NCBI GenBank assembly: GCA_917880885.1
Contig: OU862927.1
Span: 38,405,571 to 38,469,570, forward strand
DNA from: Limnephilus marmoratus
Taxonomy: Eukaryota; Arthropoda; Insecta; Trichoptera; Limnephilidae
Length of the DNA: 64,000 nucleotides
Reading direction: 5' to 3'
Below the pieces are notes generated by a model that saw only the letters and a program-made list of their open reading frames with translations, ran no database searches and was not told where the DNA came from. Made by a program: the position numbers and the translations under genes. Numbering within the stretch: position 1 is the first letter of the stretch; the number at the start of each line of letters is the position of its first letter. This document shows positions 12,225-21,114 of this stretch, piece by piece.

Positions 12225-12310
12225 ATTTGCATTACAACGCCGCGCCGGCCGGTCCCACCTTGACCGTACCCGACATGATAACCTCGCTGGATCTCCAACA
12301 AAGTAAGTAC
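12225..12310 (+). other. GC-rich exon-like island ending in a consensus donor
   Basis: A short GC-rich stretch (about 12235-12295), open in one frame ('AAPAGPTLTVPDMITSLDLQ'), ends at GTAAGT (about 12303). It stands out from the AT-rich flanks. No acceptor, neighbouring exon or family match is seen. It could be a stray exon, a transposon exon or chance. Confidence 0.2.
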
Positions 12311-12608
12311 TATTGTATATCGTTTTAAAGGTAATAATAGGGGCTACAACTTTTGTGGGAAATATTTTTTCATAAAATATCGGCGCAAAAAGTTATGTGA
12401 TAAAAAGTAAAATTACTTGCCAAAAAATATACAAATTTTTACCTTATCATACGAATTACAAACAAACGGTAAAAGTTACGACGAAAGTTAACTGGACATT
12501 AATTGTAGACAATGTTACAACAAAGAGAATAAAAAAAATTGCAATCCGATATGTTGTTTAGTAATCGAGATAGAAGCGATTTACAAAACCCTTACACTTT
12601 TCATGTTT

Positions 12609-12651
12609 GGGGGGGCACAGGGGGGGAAGCAAGGGGGGTAGGGGCGGGGAC
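12609..12651 (+). other. G-rich tract with G-quadruplex potential
   Basis: Five runs of four to seven G (starting about 12609, 12621, 12634, 12642 and 12647) are separated by loops of 1-6 nt, in otherwise AT-rich DNA. This meets the usual quadruplex pattern on the plus strand. Confidence 0.6.
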
Positions 12652-12744
12652 TTTTTGCTAAACACTTGTCTAAATGGTAGTAGTCGATGGGGAAAAAATT
12701 AGCTTTATACTATTTAGTTCCATCTAAAAACACAGGCTGACTGG

Positions 12745-13533
12745 GCTAGTAGTGTTTCACTTTAAAAACTTTATTATTGTTAGTCAAAACTTGTTGATTT
12801 AATGTGTCTTTATCTGGTGTGTATTTAAAGAGACTGACTTAAAGGAACAACTTCATTCGTGTTTTTTTCAGACTTACTTTTGTTTACTTAGTTGTAGACG
12901 TGCCTAACCTGCCTAGCTGTAAAAATGGTGTTTATTTGTGCGTAATTCTATCATTGAATTATTGTGCCAATACCGCGTAATTTTGTTATTGAATTATTAG
13001 GTAAATGCTTTACTTTACTAACAAAGAACGGGCAGACATTCAATAATGAAATACGCCACAACGTACGAATTGATAATAATTACTTGACGTTTACAAGCTT
13101 GCTTACAAGTTGAAGGTGGACATTTTGAAAATTTGTTAAACTAGTTAAAAGCGATGACATTAGTTAAGTGTTCAATTAGTTTATAACAATTTAATCGTTA
13201 AAAGCGTGTCTTCAATTGTTATTTAAGTGCAGTTATCTTTTTACATTTGGTTTAAAACATACGATCTGTATAAACGTCAAATTCTCGGTCTTGTTATGTT
13301 TACAAACGGTTTCCATGGATACAGGCCAAATCACACCAAGCAACGTTGCAACAAATGCGCCCGGCAAGCTAACTTGGGTAAGTGCTACCTTACACTAAGG
13401 ATTTTTAGTAGGTATCTCTTTTTGTATGGGAAAAAAAAGTTGGAATTTCAGAAAAAGTTATTTATCTTTTTTACTCCTACCATAATGTAGAATCACCTCC
13501 CGAAGTTAATGCACTTTACCCCCGGACACCCTG
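12745..13533 (+). mobile_element. TA-flanked TIR element, left end missing
   Basis: It is near-identical over its length to 44869-45647, the complete copy. It ends in the same right terminal inverted repeat (13490-13533, 'cacctcccgaagttaatgc' ... 'accctg') followed by TA. The left ~245 bp, including the left terminal repeat, are missing. Short open frames in the middle (near 13216 and 13227) are shared with the other copy but match no protein family I know, so the element looks non-autonomous. Confidence 0.8.
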
Positions 13534-13589
13534 TATTATTCGCTTTCAGATTTGTACAAGGGAATCCAGCAATATTTTTTAAGTAAGTT

Positions 13590-13665
13590 TAAGGATGAAA
13601 CCATTGACGGGCAATCAGAAGGACACGGGCTCAAGTCCCGTTGGCGGCATGTATCTTTTCTCGGA
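13590..13665 (+). repeat. tRNA-like promoter remnant (possible SINE head)
   Basis: 'cacgggctcaagtcccgttg' (about 13623-13642) forms a T-arm-like stem-loop with a B-box-like GGCTCAAGTCC. No intact acceptor stem or anticodon arm is visible. Confidence 0.3.
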
Positions 13666-14963
13666 AGATTTTTTCAATGTAGATGAGTGTTTCAGGCTGA
13701 TAATTATTGCTTATAATAATTGTTACTATTTTTGTTTATTTGTTTTCTTCTTGTTGTTTGCTCTACTTAGTCTGTCTTTTTTGTCGTCTATACTATATGT
13801 GAAACTTATATTTTTAATATCAAAATATCTATGCAAAACTGTGACTATTTCCTCTCGCTTATGAGTAAGTTCCTCCCGTCTTAAACTGAGTTCTGTAAGT
13901 CATCTGGATTGCCCTATCAATAAATGAAAAACAATAATAAAAAATATTACCATCATATACCAAGCACCCTACATGAATCAGATTGTCATTACATCTGAAG
14001 TATCGGAATGTAATTATGATGCATTGAAAAGATCAAGACATATCTGGAGCAATTTGTTTTTTTTTTCTTTTTCTCGTTTTATGGCCAATGAACATGGGGA
14101 TTATGCAATACTTCATGTTGAACAGAATAGGAACTATAATCATCGATTTCTTGTTACGCAATTATGGGATTTCCGAGAAATATGACTGCATTCAGATCAA
14201 TGTTGTTTTTTATCGATTGATTGTGATGATAGAGACAATTCACTATTGATTTCAATTCAATTCAATTGAGTTAAATTTACGTCTTAATTGCACCCAGTGG
14301 CTGAATCTTTTTGTTAAAGGAGACTGCCTACAAGGCTTACGTAAGCATTCAGATGGTCTAGCACGGTCGCGCGGTAAAATTCCATGTCAATACAATATTG
14401 AATAAATTCGTTATCAATGGTCATTTGACGTTATTTGTGAGCACGGTCAACACAAACATGGTTCCGACAGTCGGTTGACAAAAACACCAATTTTACCGCC
14501 GCCTCCTGAGTGTCAGATGTGTGTCTGTGGTGTTTTCTTAAAAACATCGATATCTTTAGAAATTATGGATGTTTCTAGTTGATTTACGTTGGAAAGCTTT
14601 TGGTCAACACGTGTTTGATTTAAATATTTTATTATTAGGCCACTTGCATGGATTTCATAACGACTTGGAAAAAATCACGTGGATAGATCTTCTTACTAAG
14701 ATTAAGAAAATGTCAGTAAAATTGTTTAGAAATGTACAGTTTTTGTTATTTTTAAATAAATAAATCCATTATTTAGGCTCGTGACGTCACTACATGAAAA
14801 TGTCCCGTCTCCGAAAATGTTCCTATTATTTTTTTAAATTCCACACTGATTTATTTTTTTATATGGCATCACTTTGATTTCAGGCGAATTTTTGAATTCG
14901 TTCACTAGATTTATTGTTTGTTCTCTACGAACTTATCATTTGGTTTCACTTTTTGACAGATGC
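13666..14963. other. Intergenic, no gene recognised
   Basis: AT-rich. 'gcggtaaaatt' (about 14371) recurs inverted as 'aattttaccgc' (about 14491), so a small inverted repeat lies here. The frames near 13973 and 14569 lack any family signature. Confidence 0.4.
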
Positions 14964-15011
14964 TCTGAAGAGAACCCCGTACTTTTAATGATCTACGGGG
15001 TTCTCTTCAGA
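14964..15011. repeat. Perfect 18-bp hairpin
   Basis: The arm 'tctgaagagaaccccgta' (14964-14981) and its exact complement (14994-15011) enclose a 12-nt loop. Confidence 0.7.
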
Positions 15012-15630
15012 ACGTGCAGATGATGTCGGTACGTGTTTTAAAGGTATAATGATTATGGTGCTGATTTTAACAAAATTAAATTTTATAATATTCTTATTAT
15101 TATTATAATTTACAAGTACAAGTATATTACATTGAATTTAGTAATACAGACGCTGTTCATTATAATGATTTATGGTCAATAAGATGGATCAAGGGAAAAA
15201 AATATTTATGAGATGTAATATTTTTGGTATGCCTAGTTATTCTCCTGTGCCATTCGTGCGGAAAACGTTTTTTTTTAAATGATTTTCGGCTATGTAATTA
15301 TCGTTTTTTCACACCTGTAAAATTATGTCCCGTCTTTCCGGTTTATAAAAAATGGTCTGATTTATCGGATTGAAATTTTCAAAAAATCCCCAGGGTTTCA
15401 AAAATACGATTAAAAAAAAAAAAAAAATACAGAATGTCTTAGAATATTTGTCTAAACCGGAAAAAAAATTAAAAAAAATTGATGCAAGTGGCCTTTTGGA
15501 AATAACAATGTTTATTTCAAATTCAAAAATCTGAAACATAATTTTATCTAGGTTCTAAAATGATATTTGTTTTAAAGACAACTTCAAAAACAAGAAATAT
15601 ATAGCACATTTAAAGACTCCAGATATTAAC
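15012..15630. other. Intergenic, AT-rich
   Basis: Contains a poly-A stretch (15412-15427) and no recognisable gene. The minus-strand frame 15309-15539 is low-complexity. Confidence 0.4.
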
Positions 15631-16107
15631 ATCTACAGCCTGTATGTCGGACAAATATCTACAGCTCATATGTTGAACTAATATCTACGAACTTCAGAGT
15701 GTTGACTAATATCTACAGAGCTAAGGTCGGACGAATATCTATGACGGTCCCAGTGTTGACTAATATCTACAGAGCGTAGGTTGAACTAATATTTACAGAG
15801 CGTAGGTTGGACTAATCAGCACAATGTGTCCAATAATCCGATATTAGGGATTTTTACATACATACTTACATAAATTAAGTTTTTTAAACTGCATACGCAA
15901 TATTACGTTATTCCAATATGCTATACATAATTACAAATCCAACCTCTGCCAGTACTGTAGATATTCGTCAACACTTTGGTTCTCATAGATATAAGTCAGT
16001 AGTTTGAGCTGTAGATATTCGTCAACACTTTGGTTCTCATAGATATTAGTCAACAGTTTGAGCTGTAGATATTCGTCAACACTTTGATTCTCATAGATAT
16101 TAGTTCG
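15631..16107. mobile_element. Foldback-like element: inverted pair of minisatellites
   Basis: Left array 15631-15816: about seven tandem units of 26-29 bp, each beginning 'atctacag' or a variant and ending 'ggactaat', 'tgaactaat' or 'ttgactaat'. Right array 15955-16107: about two and a half 54-bp units ('ctgtagatattcgtcaacac...') whose reverse complement ('gtgttgacgaatatctacag') is the left-hand unit. Some 140 bp of unrelated DNA separates them. Long inverted repeats built from short tandem repeats are the hallmark of foldback-type elements. No transposase is present. Confidence 0.6.
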
Positions 16108-16139
16108 ATTTTTTCAGTTTTTGACGCCTCCCATTTAAA

Positions 16140-16335
16140 ACCAATCAGTGGCAGAATCGGCATCGCGTTTGGATCCCACCCAAGCGTCGCGAGTTCGATT
16201 CCACAGCTGGCTAAGTTCTCTATCACAACACAAGCAACGTTTTCCCCTTATTATGGTGGTAGTAAAAGATTTTCAAATATTGTCGGGTTATTCTTAAACC
16301 AGGAATGTTTAAATGAAAAAAAATTTCGAAATTCC
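16140..16335 (+). repeat. SINE-2 copy (tRNA-derived)
   Basis: The head has A-box-like 'gtggcagaatcggcatcgcg' and B-box 'gagttcgattcc'. The body ('ctggctaag', 'cacaacacaagcaac', 'gtggtagta', 'gattttcaaa', 'gttattc') and an A-rich tail match the copy at 47474-47663 in the same orientation. Confidence 0.75.
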
Positions 16336-16436
16336 TTGACAAATTTCACCGTCGGTATCGCGTCGTTGGCATCATCTATATGTAAAAATATTTAAAATCC
16401 TGAAAGGTTTTTAAAGTAAATATGGATACCTCACAA

Positions 16437-16812
16437 GGGTCCCAGCTGCTCCCTTCTGGAGCCAGTGCGACTAGGGCATCTCCTATAGGGGTATGTTGTG
16501 AAGCTGACGGTAGTGGAAAGGAGACAGGGAAGAGGCAATGGAAGGTAGGGAAGTACCTGGTTATTTAGATCTGGTCACCAAACATGGCTAAAGCCATTTC
16601 AAGCAACGTTTCAATTTTGAATGGTGGTCTTACCAAGGCGATACTTAAAGTATCTTTCACTCTGGAACGTGCCTCAAATGTACTATATATTATTTTAGAA
16701 GAATTAATTCTGAAATAACACCAATTAATCAAATAATATTTATTTGTGCCGGATCCGATCCAGCGACTTTTGGATTGCGAGTCAAAAGCCTTACCCCTAG
16801 ACCACGCCGTTC
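16437..16812 (-). repeat. SINE-1 copy (tRNA-derived), reverse
   Basis: Homologous throughout to 25530-25948. Read on the minus strand, a tRNA-like head (16812-16740) has an anticodon-loop sequence CTCGCAA (formal anticodon CGC) and a B-box 'gatcggatcc'. The body follows with 'aattaattct', 'tttagccatgtttgg' and 'cacaacatacccc'. It lacks the long poly-A of the plus-strand copy. Confidence 0.8.
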
Positions 16813-17056
16813 TTTAGTATGTAAGAAAAAGCTGCAGCATTATATGTTTAAGAACAAAAGAAAAAACCACCAGCGCATTGACATTTGACGTTTTTGAATG
16901 TTTGGAACACACTCACACTTCAATATTATCATTGAAACCATATTTCATACTTTCAAAATTATTGTCACTACTAGTAGTAGTATTGTAGTGGTTAATGTAG
17001 TTCTCCCGGTGCCGTGTATGAGAGAGATGCAAGAAAATGCCCCTTAAGAGGAAACA

Positions 17057-17135
17057 GTGGTGAAAATAAATGAGTGGAAGAAAGTACAAAAGCGTTTTAA
17101 TTTCAATTCTAATACAATGGAATTCCACCACGAAT
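17057..17135 (+). repeat. Short dispersed repeat
   Basis: 'gagtggaagaaagtacaaaa' followed by 'gttttaatttcaattct', then 'ggaattccaccacgaattaa', recurs in pieces at 33850-34005 and near 18430. It is probably part of a LINE 3' untranslated region. Confidence 0.5.
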
Positions 17136-17489
17136 TAACAGTCCAAAAACTAGACTCATTAGAAACAGTGGTACATTGTGTATATCATCTTATGAAAGAG
17201 CAGCAGCGATATTGCCATAAGAAACGTACGTTGTTTATTGCCTTTTTTATACCGTCACGGTACCGTAACCGTCTATCGTCACGGAAATTTTAAAAGCGCT
17301 CATTCTCATACATATAAATAATCACGTAAAGATATTTTTGTTTCAACAATTTAAAACATTCTCATGAACTATGTGTCGTTCTACTTTCACTTTGCTTGAA
17401 GAAGTTGATAGCCCGGAGCTGGGCTGGTAGAGCGGTTCCATTGCAAACTCTCTACGTGACATCTCATCTTTATTACTGGACACGTTTTT

Positions 17490-18200
17490 TCATTGGAGTC
17501 TAGCCATCGAGCAATCTTTTGGAGAGATAAAACGAAATATGCGTATTGTGAGCGTATCCGTACTCCCGAAGACAGCATTTTTCTTACACCGTACGAAAAA
17601 AGCAAATACCAAATAAGACGGCAGTTTATTTTTATGAGGGTTTCATTTTCGAGTTTAAAGTTACCCACTCCAATCAATTATCGCCAATTATACGTTAAAA
17701 CTCTACTAAACTACATTTTCGACCAAAAAAACAAATTTCAACACTCTCAAAATATCACTAACAGACCAGTAAGACAATCGTACAAAAATAACATAAAAAC
17801 TCCGACAGTGAATACAAGCTTTGGAAAAAGGCACTAAAAATATCATGCTATAAAAGCATTCAACATGCTTACCCTTGAAAATAAAATAGAAGAAAACACA
17901 AATAAATTCATACTCAAAATTAAAAATTGGATTAAAGAACAAAAAAGACAATATTTCAAAAATCTCATTACATAATGAGAATAAAACACATACACGTAAC
18001 AAAATAAATATAAAACACATCATTAAAAAAATACATTTTACCTAAATTATAAATTTTTATTTTTAGTTTAATTTTAGTTTTTTTTTTGTGCAGCACAATT
18101 TTTATATTATTTTTAATGTAATATGTATAAATTTTTGTTTTATAAAATGGAGGCCTCAGCACAGGTGAGCTACCCAGTGAGGTCGACATTGCTGAATTGT
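17490..18200 (+). pseudogene. LINE ORF2 C-terminal relic
   Basis: The frame 17493-17837 gives 'LLNYIFDQKNKFQHSQNITN', and after one shift at about 17838 it continues 'KYHAIKAFNMLTLENKIEE' and 'LKIKNWIKEQKRQYFKNLI'. This is the usual end of CR1-like ORF2 proteins, where 'R...YRAF..WN.LP' normally occurs. An AT-rich 3' untranslated stretch follows. It is inactive. Confidence 0.6.
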
Positions 18201-18228
18201 ATTTAAAAATGTTATGTCAAATAAGAAC

Positions 18229-18415
18229 TGCTGCATCCCCTCTTACTTCGTCTTTCCACCCAGACTAGGTGGGAAGACGAAGTAAGAGGGGATGCAGCAC
18301 AGCTTCTCCAGGTCCCAAATTGGAAGTCAGCCGCTGAGGACAGGAGGAGTTGGAGGCGACTGTTGCAGGAGGTCAAAGCTCGATATGGGCTGTAGCGCCA
18401 TCGAAGAAGAATTTC
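18229..18415 (+). pseudogene. RTE-like LINE 3' end with inverted duplication of its start
   Basis: 18268-18395 encodes the ORF2 end ('RWEDEVRGDAAQLLQVPNW', 'RRSWRRLLQEVKARYGL', stop), followed by a GAA-rich tail. Compare 'NWHNAAQHRQSWRQALLEAK' in the RTE-like copy near 52430. The 32 bp at its 5' edge (18268-18299) are also present inverted at 18229-18260 with one mismatch, giving a hairpin with a 7-nt spacer. Confidence 0.75.
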
Positions 18416-18620
18416 TATTTTTGAAACTGATAATTCGTGGTGAAATTTTCAGGTTTTATTAGTAGATGGTAATTTTTATAAATCAAACGGTTAATCGATT
18501 TCATTGCCTAGGAGTGGGAAGGTCTTATTTCATTGGCGCAAGCAGTTTTCCTTCAATTCGAATAGATGTGATTTCTTGGAATTTTCTGTTCATTGGAGCA
18601 GTACCAATAATCTAAACATG

Positions 18621-18699
18621 GTGATTACTGGCTATATTATTCTAAATTAGTTTAATAATTTAACCAAAACCATTTAGAATAATGTAGCCGGTAATCAAC
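18621..18699. repeat. Inverted repeat (small MITE-like hairpin)
   Basis: 'gtgattactggctatattat' onward (18621-18647) pairs with 18672-18699 ('atttagaataatgtagccgg' onward) with about three mismatches. The spacer is about 24 nt. Confidence 0.6.
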
Positions 18700-18944
18700 G
18701 GTTAAATTCATAGAATTTTAAATCAATAAACAAAACTTTACTCTCGATGCCTTCATAAAAAGCTAGGAAGTGAACTTTGTATATTATTACCGTAAATTGC
18801 ACTGTAGGTACCTACTTATGTTGTTTCTGAATATCTCCAAATTAGATGTTGTGTGTTCTTTTCTCAGGGTATCGATGAAATAAAAATTTATTTTATTAAT
18901 AATATGAATACCACTGGAGTCCGTAACGTAATTGATGTGGGATT

Positions 18945-19060
18945 CCCAATACATAATTATCATATATTGCGAGGCTAACGGGACGGGGGAGGGGAAGGAG
19001 ATGAACAGGAGGAAGGTTGGGAAGTACGAACTAAACACGGCTAAATCATTTTTTACCAGG
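18945..19060 (-). repeat. SINE-1 fragment, reverse
   Basis: 'gcgaggctaacggga', 'ggggaaggagatgaac', 'gaggaaggttgggaagtac' and 'aacacggctaaa' match the SINE-1 body as seen on the minus strand at 43660-43790. Head and tail are missing. Confidence 0.55.
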
Positions 19061-19264
19061 GCTACAATGCTAAGAGTTATAATATGTGTAAACGGTGTCC
19101 GGAAACTCGAAATACACAATGGTGAATCTAAATCGCATTTGGAGTCAATTTAGTAGTAATTTTTTTTTTAAAACCAATTTAAAAAATCTGTGAGTCAATA
19201 TCAACTGCTTAAGATCTTTTAAAATGCAACGAAACGTGGACCCTGCTCCAAAATGTTATTAACT

Positions 19265-19405
19265 CTTTTTTTTATAATAGCTCCACACAGGAGGCCCTGA
19301 GGAAAACATTTTTCTTCCGGGCCTATGTCATCTTCGGGGAGTGGGTGAGATGGGGTGGGGGGTATTTTAAAGGAAAGGAAGGAGAGGAAGTTCTGTGAAG
19401 GATAT
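19265..19405 (-). repeat. Dispersed repeat family B fragment, reverse
   Basis: 'ctccacacaggaggccctga' is the complement of the right end of the copy at 26590-26895 ('cagggtctcctgtatggag'). 'aggaaggagaggaagttctg' matches 635-662. Confidence 0.55.
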
Positions 19406-20768
19406 TTGAATGTGGATTCACCAGTGTTCTGCTTTTACGACGTGTTTCCGAACACCGTGTATATTACTTTATTATTTAATAACATGAAACTCTTTATTGT
19501 CCAAAAAATTTATTTGCCCAAACCGGATTCCGAACCCTCGATTTCCTAAGTTCATCAATGGGATAGGATTGAGTTTAGAAATATTGACTAAATTTTTAAT
19601 ATCCACAAAGCTTTCATTGAAAAACTGTACTTTTAAAGATAATCTGCCTTGAATAGGTCATCTTTGCCAGAATTTCTCACTCAAATATGAGAGTTTTTCT
19701 TAGAAGTCATTGATGCCCCATAATAAATTGTAACTGTTCGGCCAAAACGAAGGCCGCCTTACGCAAATGAGTGCAATTTTACATTTTAGAGACTAAAACG
19801 TGAGAAAAATCCTAAAATAATTCCTCCGAAATGACCCAGAACTGCGGATTTGAATGCAGTCATAAAGATGTCCACCAGAGACCCAGAATACGCAAATAGA
19901 TTGAATAAAATTACCTATCAATGTTTTTTTTACTTCCTTGTTGGTTCTTATAGCTAAAATTATATCTGTCACCTAAAATAAGTGATTATAAATGGAACTG
20001 ATTATATTATATTATATTCACTATTAAAAATCCAACATCGACATTTTCTCCAATTCACTGCCCAAATTTAAAAAGAGTATCAACTGTTCAATGCGCATGC
20101 ACATCCCTTCACACCCACAAACATACTCACACATACACACACACCTACACACTACGTAGGTACATCACCCGGTAATTACTAAATATACATACCACAAATA
20201 AGACACTACAAAGAAACATATCATAGATACCCACCATGAAATATATTCGGGAGGTCCAACTTTCAATGGCTTCGTTTCATAAATCTATCTGAATTTGCTG
20301 GATGGCATTTGTTATGGTGACTGAGGGCGTCAATTGTTTGTGTTTTATTCACATAGACCTGCAATTTAAGATAAGCCCAAAAGGAAGAAGTCTAAAGACG
20401 GACTCGGTGGCTGATTTACGTCACCGTAGCGCGAGATAATCTTGCCTTTTGTTTATCGAATTTCAAATGTGATGATTTGAACACGTTGATCAACGCTTTA
20501 ACCTTTCATACTTCCATGACGTAATCTATCCTAACCTGAACATTGTTTTTTTCTGTGTACAATTTATTTAGCACCTTCTAAACACTCTAATTTTAAACCT
20601 GCCTAATAAAAACAAATCATTTTCGATGTCTGTATTTCCACTATGTTTAATTTAGGCAGGAATAATTCACATCCATGTGGGATTCCATCCGTGTGTAATT
20701 CTGGCAAGTGAAATTCGTCCCGATACCAAATTGAAGTATTAACCGTGAATGCTTTTTATCTTTTGCAG
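19406..20768. other. Upstream region of the GH9 gene
   Basis: No coding exon recognised. A CA-rich microsatellite lies at 20095-20155, and a tRNA-like B-box remnant in reverse ('ccggattccgaaccctcg') near 19520. A good acceptor (ttttgcag, ending 20768) lies directly before the proposed start codon, so a non-coding first exon and the promoter probably lie somewhere in this stretch or further upstream. I cannot place them. Confidence 0.4.
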
Positions 20769-21114
20769 ATGGATCATTGGCCAACAAACAAACCATCCCT
20801 TACCATTCTCCACTACATCACAACCTTCCTTCTCCTTTCAATCCTCACCACCCACCCTTCCTCAGTGAACTCTGCAATCATCCCTCTCGGACCATCACCG
20901 TCAGCGGAGAGGACCTCCGAGGGGATGATGATGGCTGCGGGACCAGCCTGGAGCAAGTACAACTACTCGGAGGCATTGAGACTATCTCTGCTGTTCTATG
21001 AGGCCCAGAGATCTGGCAAACTGCCAGAGGATAACAGAATACCCTGGAGGGGAGATTCAGCGCTTGATGATAAGGGAAACGACGGAGAAGACCTCTCTGG
21101 AGGGTATTATGATG
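20769..21114 (+). CDS. GH9 gene, coding exon 1
   Basis: Codes residues 1-115 plus one base: signal peptide, linker and the start of the (alpha/alpha)6 barrel, ending at 'LSGGYYD' with the first catalytic aspartate. The donor is GTAAGC. An in-frame ATG also lies at 20745, but a strong acceptor ends at 20768, so 20769 is preferred. Confidence 0.9.

Noticed and set aside
13216..13490. Short frames conserved between the copies at 13.2 and 45.3 kb
   Set aside because: The conservation is at DNA level across the whole mobile element, the frame lengths differ between the copies, and no protein family is recognised.
14964..15011. A microRNA precursor
   Set aside because: The stem is only 18 bp and perfect, too short for a typical precursor, and similar hairpins here belong to transposons.
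20745..20768. An upstream in-frame ATG as the GH9 start
   Set aside because: A strong splice acceptor ends at 20768 directly before the next ATG, so the upstream codons are probably intronic. Not fully excluded.
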